Source: Balanoglossus misakiensis
Taxonomy: Eukaryota > Hemichordata
Reading direction: 5' to 3'
Assembly (NCBI GenBank): GCA_040954595.2
Contig: CM082580.2
Location: 5,704,001-5,768,000 of the forward strand
Length of the DNA stretch: 64,000 bases
Below, one piece after another: positions 53,432 to 64,000 of this stretch (positions are counted from its first letter, which is position 1; every line of letters starts with the position of its first letter). A program made the position numbers and the translations under genes. The notes beneath the pieces are model-generated. The model was not told where the DNA came from. It saw only the letters and a list, made by a program, of their open reading frames with translations, and searched no databases.

Positions 53432-54007
53432 ATGGATTTGAAATCGTTTCTGTTCAAAGCCAAAGCCGAAGAATACGAGTTGCATTTCCATTCCCGCGCT
53501 CACTACGTAAGCGCCAATTACTACGAGACCCTCGATCGACGACTGACTTACTTCAAAGCTGGGTGCGCTGCTATCGGCGCGGCGGCCGGCGGGAAGGTCG
53601 TAGTTTCTGTCCAATCAACATCGGCGGCGTACCGCGGTGTCCGGCCAGCAGCGAAGATTGTGTTCTTGGTGTCCGTTGTCGCGGTGGCACTGACCCAACT
53701 GTACAGCACCCAGCACGACCCGGGGAAGAAGCAGCATCTCCACAGGACAACGGCTTGTCAGATGAAGGCGCTGAGGAAGAAGGTCGGGGCGTGGATCACC
53801 ACAATTCCCAACTCTGCCACTGGCAAAGAGAATCAAAATATGCTCCTGAAACAGTACAACGAATTTATTGACGAGCATCAAAGAATTGACGAGCACGTCT
53901 GTAGTGAAGACTGGACTTACTGTGAAGTGCACCAAACTCTGTCTGAGAAGTGGAAAGGAAGGGGAAAGGAGTTGGGAAAGTTCTTTCCGGAAAAAAAGCA
54001 AAAATGA
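53432..54007 (+). CDS. SLATT-like two-transmembrane protein, intronless coding region
   Basis: A 191-aa ORF starts at ATG 53432 (ACAATGG context). The frame is open further upstream but only to a GTG, which I do not take as the start. Layout: an amphipathic N-terminal helix (AKAEEYELHFHSRAHYVSANYY), the signature SANYYETLDRRLTYF, a first helix rich in small residues (about residues 39-58, AGCAAIGAAAGGKVVVS), a short linker, a second helix (about 73-92, AKIVFLVSVVAVALTQLY), then a soluble charged helical tail with KALRKKVGAW and LLKQYNEFIDEH. This order (charged HYxSAxxYExLxRRL helix, two close membrane helices, long C-terminal helix) is that of SLATT domains, pore-forming effectors of bacterial nucleotide-signalling systems. 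Assignment is by eye. It may instead be an unnamed animal 2-TM family. GC content exceeds the flanks. Confidence 0.6.
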   Translation: MDLKSFLFKAKAEEYELHFHSRAHYVSANYYETLDRRLTYFKAGCAAIGAAAGGKVVVSVQSTSAAYRGVRPAAKIVFLVSVVAVALTQLYSTQHDPGKKQHLHRTTACQMKALRKKVGAWITTIPNSATGKENQNMLLKQYNEFIDEHQRIDEHVCSEDWTYCEVHQTLSEKWKGRGKELGKFFPEKKQK

Positions 54008-54194
54008 AGATTTTGTTTTGCGTTACCTACCCGTGCACGTTCTTCAATAAGAGTGCTTGAATGTATGAAAATCACACTGAACCAAATTCAACAGACGATT
54101 TTCCTCTCACTGTGAGATGTCGCGAGACTTTGTTAATTATCGTACCAACACTCAACAGGTTGTTAACCAAGTAACACAAGCTCTTTATGAAATT

Positions 54195-55017
54195 AGAAAA
54201 GGTGCAGAAAAGTAAGCGTTTTGCTGGACTCTGCAGATCGTCGGGTTGTTCTAAAATTTCCATGGATGCTTATCGTTTATTTGTCCGTTTTTATGCGTAG
54301 AACACTTACCTGAGCGCATAAGAAAGTTTTCCGCTAGACTTTGTAGATCGTCTGGTTATTCTAAAATTTCCTTTGATGCTTCTAAACACTTCCGAATCGT
54401 TTATTTGTCCGTTTTTATGCGTAGAACACATAGGCCTGAGCGCATAAGAAAGTTTTCCGCTAGACTTTGTAGATCGTCAGATTGTTCTAAAATTTCCATG
54501 GATGCTTCCAAACACCGTCTCGTTTATTTACCGAATTCCGTTGTTATGCGTAGAACACTTAGGCCTGAGCGCATAAGAAAGTTTTCCGCTAGACTCTTTA
54601 GATCGTCGGGTTGTTCTAAAATTTCCATGGATGCTTCTAAACACCTTGTTTGTTTACGGATTTCCCTTGTTATGCGTAGAACATAGGGACTGTGTGGTAG
54701 AACACATAGGCCTGAGCGCATAAGAAAGTTTTCCGCTAGACTTTGTAGATCGTCAGATTGTTCTAAAATTTCCATGGATGCTTCCAAACACCGTCTCGTT
54801 TATTTACCGAATTCCGTTGTTATGCGTAGAACACTTAGGCCTGAGCGCATAAGAAAGTTTTCCGCTAGACTCTTTAGATCGTCGGGTTGTTCTAAAATTT
54901 CCATGGATGCTTCTAAACACCTTGTTTGTTTACGGATTTCCCTTGTTATGCGTAGAACATAGGGACTGTGTGGTAGAACACATAGGCCTGAGCGCATAAG
55001 AAAGTTTTCCGCTAGAT
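54195..55017. repeat. minisatellite with 276-bp higher-order units
   Basis: About seven copies of a roughly 130-bp motif (TTTTCCGCTAGACTTTGTAG, then TTCTAAAATTTCCATGGATG) run from 54195 to 55017. The units 54421-54696 and 54697-54972 appear identical over 276 bp, each with two sub-repeats, and a third unit starts at 54973 and is cut off at about 55017. The earliest copies (54195-54420) are more diverged. The array begins about 190 bp after the SLATT-like gene. Confidence 0.9.
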
Positions 55018-55847
55018 TTCTTATTCTTTAATGTACAATATGAATAGTATCCAATTTATGCAAATTTGAGATTACGCCACCACTATGCATGATGTGTGCA
55101 AGTGAAGCTATATGCTTTGGTTGTCAGACTTCGCAACGTGGCCAAAAATCAAGGAAATTACAGCCATTGCATTTTCTGTACCATTTTACTATTCTTCATA
55201 TAAGATCAGTTGATCGATTGATTGATTGATTGAATATGATTCAAACAGGTGCAATTACTACACGGACCCATAAGTTCTGCAACAAAAGACCTGTCAATAA
55301 TGGCAAGGTTCTACTTTTATATTGACATCTGTACAATTTAGCTTGATCAGTTAAAAAAATAAAATTGACTAAAAATTCCTTGAATTTTCATTAAAAATAT
55401 CCATGGACGGAATATATATGTATGGCATGTATGACAAGTATTTGTATAGGCTCTATACTCTAAAAAAATTTTTTTAAATTCTTCAAAGAAGTGCATAAAG
55501 ATACAAGAAGCCAAGATTGATACACAGAAAAAAAAATACTGAAAACACAGCCAAAAGTTAAAGACAGCGGACATTTAAATTCATGACACAAAATGTACAT
55601 TACCTAAAAACTGACAAGGTTTACACACTCAATGTAAATAATACGAGATCCATACTTGACATCAATATAAACAGTATACATTTTTAGTACTCCTATGACC
55701 TTTTACATGACACAGCTGAAGGCAATGTTCCAAATTTTCATATGATTTTTTTTGTGTGTGAAATACTTTATTATTTAACATTGGCAAGTAGACTGAATGA
55801 TGTGAATCCATCCCACGCACACACTCTGTACTGGTTGAGTTGTGGTT
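55018..55847. other. spacer and FAM221A 3' UTR
   Basis: No other gene is supported. AATAAA on the minus strand at 55772-55767, about 80 nt past the FAM221A stop, is a likely poly(A) signal. Confidence 0.55.
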
Positions 55848-58817
55848 TTATCTTTTCGCTGCTCTCTGTCTCTGCTTTATGGCAGGTCTGGCTGCCCTAG
55901 CCTGACTTCTTGCTTCCTTTTGCTGTTTAAAAAAAAAGGATTTTGTTCAAAATGTTCAAATGCACAGTCAAGGCGAACGACCCCTCACTTTAAATTAAAT
56001 TTTGTTTGAATTGCTGAATGATATGACAAGACGTGGCCGCATTCAGTCAGTGGTCACTTTTGAAAAAGATGGTGCAACAATGGCAGGTGAAAGGTTAACC
56101 ATGGATGTCAATGGCTGTAAATGGTGGGCTGGGAGTTAACAATGAACAGAAAATATATTTATCACCTTATAGGAGTGGCACGCACAGTATTGTATTGTAT
56201 TGTATTGTATATGTCTTGTATTGTATATGCCTTTGTGATGTCTCCAGAAAATGTGCTGTTGTGTACATTGAGAGGTGATTTCAATAAAACCATTACTAGG
56301 TTTTACATTTAAATCAAAATACTAGAGAATGAAGCCTTAACTTAATGCCAACTTAATGTTAACTTAAGACCAAACTTTTATCCGTATTTTCCAACCCATT
56401 AGTGAAAGTGTTGTGTTATGTTCTAAAAGCAAAGCTTTGACAGATGCAGAACAACTGATATATAAATTCTTATCTGGCAAGTGGCGAATGGTTCCAGAAA
56501 GTTTCTATACATCGGACAACAGAGATGTACTGGGCAGTCAATCAGTGTAAATTACCTACCCTCTCTTGGTAGCGTCTTTCATAAAAATCCATGTCACTTT
56601 CGCCAGGTCTTTTAAGATGCGACATCTGGTCACTGAGGTGGTCAACTTCGCTGGCCGTAATTTGACCTCTTCTCTGACCACCTTCCAGCTGATTGATGGT
56701 GGACGCATGCATCCTCAGGAACGGGTGGTCGCTGGCACCGATTGGCTGGTTGAGAAACTCCTCGTCAGGAGCACCTGCAAAAAGCAGAACGTGACGTCCC
56801 AGATGGTCAATCGTTGGAGAATGCAATGAGTGTTTGCTGTGTTCATTGGGAAAGTGTGGGGAAAATAATCATAACATGTTGAAAAATTTAATTTTCCAGT
56901 AGGATAGAGATTTCATGTCGCAAAGCATTAGTCTTTAGTCCCCACAGACATAGTCCGGGGGAACTAAAAGATTGCCCTCTGTCCGACAGTCCGTCCGTCT
57001 GTCTGTCTGTTGGGAGCCATTATTCAGACCTGCCTGGACCAATTTCATTCAAACCTTGAACAAAGACAATGTACTTTTAGAAAATATAGGTGCATGTCAA
57101 TTGCTTCACAATACGATCAAATATGGCTGCTGGGCGGCCATTTTGTTACAATTTCTGCAGTCCACAGCCCTTACTCAGACGTGCCACACTTTACTCCAGA
57201 GAAGGCAAATCAAATAAAAATTCTAAATCATGAGCCAGTATTAGAAGAAAATCTTCAGCACATTAAAATGGTCGTTAATGAACAACTTCTTTTCTTACCA
57301 ATTCCACTTTCATCCAGTCTCATATAACCCTCCGCCAGCGAGCTGAATCCAGTGATGCCCCCCATTGCCGCATACGGCACGTCGTATCCAACTGGATGTC
57401 CACGCGCCTGTCTCTCTTCCTTGGTTTCGATCAAAGTCTTGTGGTCAAAGGTCGGTCGGCCGCAGCTACAGGTGAAGGAGCTCTTGAAACCCTCACACTG
57501 ACATCCTGAGAAACAGAATTGGATGGGTAGGATATATATGCTTGTGTCAGCATAGACATATGGGTAAGGGAACTTCACAGTGTGTAGATGAACACATGAT
57601 GTGTAAGAAATAAATATTATTATGTCAAGAATCTTATCCTTGTAGAAATTTATTCACACTGCAATGATCAAGGGATGAACAGAATCAAAATCTTGTTAAT
57701 TAGTATGGCACAAGTAATCACTTATAAGTTATATTTGTAAAATTTCACTTTACCAATATGCATGGGCATAATTGAACGAAAATAAATTTCCAGTTCATGC
57801 ACAAATGGTAGAAGTGAAAGGAAATCAAATTGGAGAAATGGTACATTACTGCTGCCTTTTCATATTACATTTTTTTGATTGTCCATGGGTACCTACCTTT
57901 TTTGCACTTGTACGGTCTCATTTCAGAGTGATCATCAGCGAAGTGTTTACACCGACACCTTATCGGCTGGCTGCCATTCAGGGGGACAAAATGGTAGGTT
58001 TTACACTTGCAACCTCTGACCCTGCACGGCACCTGGATCGGTCTGTCGGTGGGCAGTTCGTCGAAATCGGTCTTGTGTTGTTTGTACCTGAAACAGAACA
58101 TTACACAGGAAATATTTTGTTTAGACTTCGTTTTGTTCAGTCTTGCAGTTTCTGTCAGTATCGAGAGGTCAAAAGACCTATCAGAGAAATTACCGTACCC
58201 ATCTTCATTTTTTTAAATAAATCTGATTTACAGTTTACACACAAGACTGCAGATGCACATAATAATAAATAATAATTGTAACGAACCTGTGTGTACAAAA
58301 ACATGGCGTCTCCGGACCTATCATTTTACAGTCCATTCCACCTGGTGATGTCCAGCTAACATAGAGTCTATTTTTCATTCGCTTTGTTACCACAGTTTTC
58401 TTGTACTTTTCATACTCCTCGGGTGTAAATAATTTGCCATCATCATCTTCGCCTACAATCCTGAGAGAAGTTACAGAGAAGTTTGGCAAATTAATACCAG
58501 CGTTAATTGTTTTTTTCAGGTTTTGCAAAATAAATTATACTCCTGGAAACTGCACTGACAGGTATCCATGAAACGTGTACGTCTCTCTGTATCATGTTTT
58601 TTTCTCCGGCCATTGTTTATCAAAGAGAAGGCAAAATCTGATGAATGAAATGTACAAGCCCCCCCCCCCCCCATTCATAATTCATTTAAAATTTCACTTC
58701 TTATCAATTTTGTCAGGTTAGATCGTTGACCTACTTCTTGTATTCAAAGTATGCATCTACATGAGCAGCGGCTCCGGGTCCGAAGTTCATATGGTACTGT
58801 CTGTCGTCGTCAGCCAT
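55848..58817 (-). CDS. FAM221A: FAM221A homologue, 6 exons
   Basis: Exons (minus) are 58817-58735, 58460-58287, 58087-57897, 57505-57299, 56774-56560 and 55922-55848, giving 945 nt and 314 aa (human about 298). All junctions keep phase. Family blocks are KIVGEDDDGKLFTPEEYEKY, RLYVSWTSPGGMDCKMIGPE, CFCTHRYKQHKTD, a cysteine-histidine-rich core (GCKCKTYHFVPLNGSQPIRC, then CRCKHFADDH, CQCEGFKSSFTCSCG), YAAMGGITGFSSLAEGYMRL and MDFYERRYQER. The last exon adds a basic tail (ARAARPAIKQRQRAAKR). The molecular role of the family is poorly known; the Cys-His blocks suggest zinc binding. The exon 1 donor is GTAGGT inside an AAGTAG string, so unspliced reading hits a stop at once. It is head to head with ZSWIM2, ATGs 860 bp apart. 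Confidence 0.94.
56192..56215. repeat. (ATTGT)n microsatellite
   Basis: About four tandem ATTGT units in a FAM221A intron, followed by a degenerate fifth. Confidence 0.7.
56938..57160. repeat. probable dispersed repeat with (GTCC/GTCT)n core, in FAM221A intron
   Basis: It contains a short palindrome-like CCCCACAGACATAGTCCGGGGG, followed by a GTCCGTCCGTCTGTCTGTCT run and CTGGGCGGCCATTTTG. This composition is common in dispersed repeats of marine invertebrate genomes. No second copy is seen in this window, so the call is tentative. Confidence 0.35.
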
Positions 58818-59676
58818 GGTCTTCTTCGCTCGTCTGTCACCTTGTTGCACCGCCTGTCATATACTACATATACACACACACACAAGCCGCAGCTGACCTG
58901 ACAGTCGAGTTCAACCGACCGATACTGACAAGAAAATCGACCGGGGTAGGTGTACCGACTGTGCGGTTAAAACTGACAGTTACGAGTTCACGATTCGCAC
59001 TAGGCTTCACTTTCATACACTAGCAACCAAAGCGTCAAAAATGGCGGCCTTGGTGAGAGGAATTTACGTATCTCCTCTTTCGCAATGAAAATTTTATCAC
59101 TTCATATAACAGGCGTGTTTCTTAAATATAAAAACAGAAACAAAATGAAAAAGGTGTTACTATATAATATCATGTGTTGTGCACGATAAATATTTTACGA
59201 CATTCTTATATCCCAAATTGAATTTTCCGATAAACGTACAAGTGGGAACGAGTGACATGGTGATTACCAAAACGAGGCAGATAAACATTTCAAAATGGAG
59301 GAACACATAGGCAGGTAATCCGCGAATCTTTCCATCCACTATTTTATCGAATCCGTCCAATTGACTAAGTTCAGTAACATAAAAGATGGCCCTCCGTCCT
59401 GATGTAAGTTAGGACCCGAGCTCTAGACGAGCAGATTTCGATGACAGGCACCGACAGTTGAAAATTCAGTACGGAAACTAGGGACGCTGCATCACCGGCG
59501 TCATCTCCATCCACCTGTTCCCCGTTGCCATCGCAGCGCACGCAGCAACTTGTTGTGGCACATTTCACAGCCCACCGTCTTCCACAAAATGTCTCGTGTG
59601 TGATTTACACAAAGACAAATGACACCAACCACTTCCATTTGCCCAAGTACTCGTTTCAAACTTTAACACTGAGAAC
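58818..59676. promoter_or_regulatory. head-to-head promoter region of FAM221A and ZSWIM2
   Basis: The 859 bp between the two ATGs must contain both promoters. Two plus-strand ATG-donor pairs lie inside: AAAATGGCGGCCTTG|GTGAGA at 59040 and AAGATGGCCCTCCGTCCTGAT|GTAAGT (ATG at 59384). Either could be a non-annotated first exon or an alternative ZSWIM2 start, or chance. Confidence 0.5.
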
Positions 59677-62600
59677 ATGTCACGAAGCGTGCCATGGAGG
59701 AGAATTGTAACAGACACGGTGAGCTGGAGACAGGATCAGGCAGAGAGGGCCACTATGTACATCTTGAGGAACGTTGGTCCTACGGGATTTCTCTTGCAAG
59801 AAGACGGTGAACGAAAAAAATACAAGGTAAGCGGAAACTCGGGCTGTCTAATCTTGTAGTGGCTGTCACTTCATTATCTTTCTGTATTCTTATTGAAACG
59901 AAGTACAAAATGATTACATGTACACTGTATTGTGCAAAGTTTGGAACAATTTTAACATTAAGTTTGACTGTGAGACGATTTTGTTATTCATTCCGAACTT
60001 TGCAAATTGCATGGTAAAATACGCATGGTGCGAAATTAAATGTATTTATAACTGCTCATGTGTTTTTACAGTGAATACATACATGCATTTTGAAACATTA
60101 TAATATCAAGTTGATTCAGCAACAGTGCTGAACTGTCAACTGATTTGTGATCACACAAATACCAATGATGTAAATTATCTGATGCGCATGCAATTCAAAC
60201 TTGCTCAGCATTCTCCCCAGGACTTTCTGATACAATATGAGATGATTTACATGACACCCCAATTTACTAGTTATGAAAACGATTTTGCTCTGAGATATAG
60301 ATCTACATGTATCTTGTGAACCATATTTCTCTTCTGTAACATGTTCTGTACAATTAATTCCCTTCCCCCTTTCCCCTGACCACCATAGGTATTCCTTGGG
60401 GACCCTCACAGCTGTACGTGTCAAACGTTCAAGAAGGACAAGGACTTGTGCCAGCACATCTGTTGGGTCATCCTGAAGAAGTTCCGGGTGCCCCGGCAGA
60501 ATCCGGTCTCCTTTCAAAAGGGGCTCGTGGAGAGGGAGATCAACGAAATCCTGCGAGGCGTCACGCAGAAGGAGGATCCGCGGAAGCGGGGACAGGGATT
60601 CAACGTCGCGAAAGGCGCCGACAAGAACGCCCCGAAGATCGGCCCGGGTGGCAAGCCAGAGTTGGAGCAGAGACCGATCACCGAGGACGATATCTGTCCG
60701 ATCTGTCAGGATGAGTTGTTGGAAAAACACGAACCAGTTACTTACTGCCGGTGAGTTTGTTTGCAGGAGTTCGCAGTCAAATGAAGCCACAGTGAATCAT
60801 TTGTTGTTTTGATTACCAATTTAGGGGCAAATGCTAATTGCTATAATTTATGGAGAGTTGTCAAGCTAATTAAATACCCATACCTTTACCATGACCCACA
60901 GAGTATCAATTGTTGTTCACAAACTTTAAACTCCCAAGTCATGTACGAGTATGTCATGCATGCCATTATGAAGCCACCTGTTGATTTCTGAATGTCCACA
61001 AAGAAGAGAAGTGTGCACAAGTTTCTTAACTCTCCATGGTTTAACAGCAGTTATATTGTAATTCCGGTACAATGTACTTCAAAAGCAAGACAAAGCATTC
61101 TAAAATACCTGACATACATGACGTTTAAACCAAAATGTGCATTACTGAAGTAAGGGAATGTTAGAATAGCCATGTTTCTCTCGAATCCAATGAAATAGCA
61201 AACCTAATGAAATTTCAACAGCTTAATACATGATATAATTATAACAGCTTGTATGCTAATACAAATATTTCTAATTGGTTATTTGAAAGGGGAAAATTAC
61301 AGGGAAAAACTAGATAACAGTGTCAAAAGTTCAAAACAATAGTATAAATTTATTAATATTGTATATATTCTAACGCTCAAACCAGATACGGGTGTGCCAA
61401 GAGTATCCACATCAAGTGCATGAAGGTGTGGGCAGAACACCAGAAGTCGTCGGGCGAAACCACCATCCTGTGTCCGCTGTGCCGAGAAAACTTTGGACCC
61501 ATTCAGGCACTGGAACAAGAGTACAGGAACTCGTCGGTGAGAAAGACCCGAGCGGAGAGGCTGGATTTACATCTGGGGTCGGTGTGTAGACGCTGCAGAA
61601 CGTCACCAATACAGGGCAAATGTTACAGGTGTGGTCATCTTCCTGGGTCTTGTTCAATTTTAGTTTAGTTTTTGTGGTAGAAAAAGCCCACCCACCCCCC
61701 TCATATAAGTATAATGACCCTACTTCAGGTCCAGTAACCCATTTTGAGTAAATCAGTACTTTCTAACTGGCAACCAATAAAGGGATGCAATCTGAGCCAA
61801 TTTAGATGTATTCAAATAAAAATATGGGATTGGCTATTTAAATCTACACTTTCCATGGTAATTAGTGCTACATTTGTGCATTATAGAACAATTTTGAAGT
61901 TGTAACGGAAATTCTACAATTTCTTGATGGAACATGTTTGTAAGTGATGCCAAACAACAAATACAATAAACGTTTCGTCTGTGATGTTGTTGTGTTGAAA
62001 AAACAATGTTCTGGCGAGCAACATTTTAATTCATTATTATACCGGCCGTAACCATTCTCTATCCCTTATCCCACAGGTGTACCAACTGTGTTGATTACTG
62101 TCTCTGCCAGGGATGCTTTGCTACCAACACGCACATGGAACATTCGTTTCTGTTCAGACAGGTAAACTGCAAGCTTAATCATTCAGTCATGAAGAACAAT
62201 TTGGCAGATTTTGGCAGATACTTTGTTAAGTGTGGGTATATTTGAGATAATTTGATTCTTTTCATAAAATAAATGGCAATACCTTCAGTGGCATGCATAA
62301 GTCAGCTATATAGGTACATGTAAATGGAGGATGGAATGGTTACACTAACTTGAACTTTTGAGTTACAGTTTGCAGTACTAGTGTAGGTGTTGTGTGTTTT
62401 TGTTCTTCATCTCAAATATACCTTCATTTTTTAACCCTTTTGTGTCACCCGAAAGAAATCAACACAGCGCTGGAGGCCAGCGGAGAGAGGGTCAGGCACA
62501 ATTCTACCGACAGCAGTCGCCAGTGATTTGCAAAACAGAGAACTTTCGGCCGAAGACTATGATCTGTTACTGCAACTTGACAGGTAAGAATATTTCAAAC

Positions 62601-63970
62601 CCTTTGACAGTCTGCACTAAAATTGTTCGAAATTTAGACAATGATGGTGAGAAAATGCCACACATGCACATTTACATTGTCACATAACCAGAAATATTTC
62701 CCAAACAAGATTTTTGTATGGATTGCAAGTCACTGTACCAATTGTACTCTGGTAATAGTGACTCTATATTCCTCTTGTATGCTGTAAACTCATGAATTTG
62801 CTCTTCAGATATTATAACACCAACAACTGCATTTGTTGTTGTTGCATATTCATCAGTCAGTGAAAAAAGACAATTCTAAAACCCACAGCGAAGAACTATA
62901 GTATTTTAACATGTGGATCTAATAATTGCAGATTTGTTTCTTATATAACAAATAGGAAATAGCAAAAAGAAAATGTTACTGTAGAGTGTTTAATTTACAT
63001 TCTAAACACAACACAACACAACACAAAATATATTCAATGATTATGAATCTATGATAAATTTATACAATGTGTCTTGATGTCTTGCCGCTTTCAGACAGCA
63101 AGCTGAGGGTGACACCACCTTGCCTGAATACCTAGTACAGGCACTACCAAGCCAAACTATCAGACACGGCAGTATGTTGCTGTCTCCCGGTGCGCAGTGC
63201 AGGATATGTTTGAGAACCTACAGCACGGGACAGCTTGTCAAGAGACTGCCATGTAGACACGAGGTATTATTCAAGAAATCATTTGCAAGTTGCTTATTAT
63301 AGTTGCTGACCTAGATTTCTTACAAGGAGATGTTTGTCTTTGAGAAACACCTGTATGTATTAATACTCGAGTGGTAATTCTGTTGAAAGGGGATTAAATT
63401 TTTGTCATTTTCATATGACTTCGTGTATAGAACATAAAAACACATAAAATGTTTAATAGTTTGTGAAATTTAAAGGGAATCTTAGCTCAGTATTGTCTCT
63501 GCGAGTGTTGACAAATGCACAGGACAAGAATCTTTCAGTCTACCGTATGACCAGATCTGAGCATTTATTTCATGTGTGTCAAGTCTCTTCTGTGCTTTGT
63601 TTCCCAGTTCCACGGCAGCTGTATCAACCAGTGGCTGCTCCACCAGCGAGGCACCTGCCCCGTGGACGGCACCAACATGTACACTGCAATCCGGGAGGCC
63701 GTGGAAAACGCCCGGGCCCGCAGAGCGCAGCGACAGCAGACCTCGGCCAGCAACGCGGCAGACAGGCACCCGGAAGACGCCAACAACAGCGCAGTGCAGC
63801 TGGAGATTCCGGGCGTCGGAATCGCGAGGTTGCGGGGCGGTATTCTAAGCGTAAGGCAGACGAGGGCCGTCAGGGATGACAGAGCCCATGCGGCAAGCGA
63901 CAGTGAGAGTTTGGAATCGACATTTACATTGACAGGGTCCGGGTATGGTAGCCGACAGACTTCAAGGTAA
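59677..63970 (+). CDS. ZSWIM2: E3 ubiquitin ligase ZSWIM2, 7 exons visible, 3' end uncertain
   Basis: ZSWIM2 is a testis-enriched RING ubiquitin ligase linked to death-receptor signalling and sperm. Exons are 59677-59826, 60389-60750, 61386-61628, 62077-62161, 62456-62583, 63095-63263 and 63608-63970. Domains in order: SWIM zinc finger (CxC...CxH at residues 59-73, SCTCQTF..DLCQHICW), RING 1 (about 153-203, CPICQDEL to CPLCRENF), ZZ-type finger (about 238-285, CRRCRTSP, CYRCTNCVDYCLCQGCF, HMEHSFLFR), a linker with RELSAEDYDLLLQLDR, and RING-H2 (about 357-400, CRICLRTY, LPCRHEFHGSCINQWL, CPVDG). Exon 5 is read in the frame giving KSTQRWRPAERG, which alone joins its neighbours in phase. The TAA at 63968 overlaps a possible donor (AAG|GTAAAA), so the reading of 499 aa may be incomplete (human 633). 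Confidence 0.93.
61847..61882 (+). repeat. short dispersed repeat (CCATRGTAAC family), copy 3
   Basis: CACTTTCCATGGTAAT followed by TAGTGCTACATTTGTGCAT is a diverged copy of the 34756 and 41666 repeats. It lies in the ZSWIM2 intron between exons 3 and 4 and is preceded by GATTGGC, as in copy 1. Confidence 0.45.
63003..63026. repeat. (ACACA)n-type microsatellite
   Basis: Four to five ACACA/CAACA units (AACACAACACAACACAACAC) in the ZSWIM2 intron before exon 6. Confidence 0.7.
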
Positions 63971-64000
63971 AAGACTTTACATTGATGTTCTACAGATTTT

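Noticed and set aside
54405-54962. Repetitive ORFs on both strands of the minisatellite, considered as a repeat protein
   Set aside because: Frames stay open only because the unit is divisible by three. Stops interrupt each higher-order unit and there is no start or domain context.
54195-55017. CRISPR-like array
   Set aside because: Units are long, adjacent and without unique spacers, and the genome is animal; this is a minisatellite.
62394-62687. ORF frame through ZSWIM2 exon 5 ending in a TMICYCNLT-like peptide
   Set aside because: It is out of phase with exons 4 and 6. The frame giving RELSAEDYDLLLQLDR joins both neighbours.

Overview
This window is nuclear DNA from a marine invertebrate animal, most likely a deuterostome such as a lancelet or acorn worm; a lophotrochozoan cannot be excluded from sequence alone. 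The evidence is GT-AG (and one GC-AG) introns, AATAAA poly(A) signals, AT-rich intergenic DNA full of short dispersed repeats, and a gene set of animal type: Toll-like receptors, HPRT, enkurin, proteasome Rpt6, chondroitin polymerizing factor, FAM221A and ZSWIM2. I reassembled the coding exons by eye from splice sites and family similarity. Every reconstructed gene keeps phase across all of its introns, and most match the length of their human counterparts.

Layout. 1-5.5 kb: two Toll-like receptor genes back to back, one cut by the left edge (minus strand) and one complete single-exon gene (plus). 5.5-20.6 kb: about 15 kb with no gene I can support, only repeats. 20.6-34.1 kb: a CpG-rich putative promoter with a candidate first exon, then HPRT on the minus strand (7 exons, 34.1 to 24.6 kb). 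35.6-42.6 kb: enkurin (3 exons) and PSMC5/Rpt6 (11 exons), both minus. 42.8-48.4 kb: a CHPF-type chondroitin synthase subunit (3 exons, plus) whose ATG lies only 183 bp from that of PSMC5, a probable bidirectional promoter. 50.6-52.1 kb: four tRNA-Ser genes in a tandemly duplicated array, one with a different anticodon. 53.4-54.0 kb: an intronless gene for a two-helix membrane protein resembling the SLATT effector domain of bacterial conflict systems, followed by a higher-order tandem repeat (54.2-55.0 kb). 55.8-58.8 kb: FAM221A (6 exons, minus), head to head with ZSWIM2 (7 exons visible, plus), which runs to the right edge.

How the genes relate. They are mostly unrelated housekeeping genes (HPRT purine salvage, Rpt6 protein degradation, CHPF chondroitin assembly) mixed with cilium or sperm-linked genes (enkurin, ZSWIM2, perhaps FAM221A) and innate-immunity genes (the TLR pair and possibly the SLATT-like gene). 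Human homologues of PSMC5, CHPF/CHPF2, ZSWIM2 and FAM221A lie on HOX-bearing chromosomes (17, 2 and 7), so the window probably samples the ancestral linkage group that carries the Hox cluster.

Non-coding structure is rich. Three small inverted-repeat elements begin TAG-N-CT; two have exact 9-bp target duplications and the third an imperfect one. There is also a 0.4-kb repeat present twice in opposite orientation, two dispersed short-repeat families, several perfect hairpins inside introns, and CTCF-like AGGGCGCT motifs that tend to fall between genes. The most interesting gene is the SLATT-like one at 53.4 kb.
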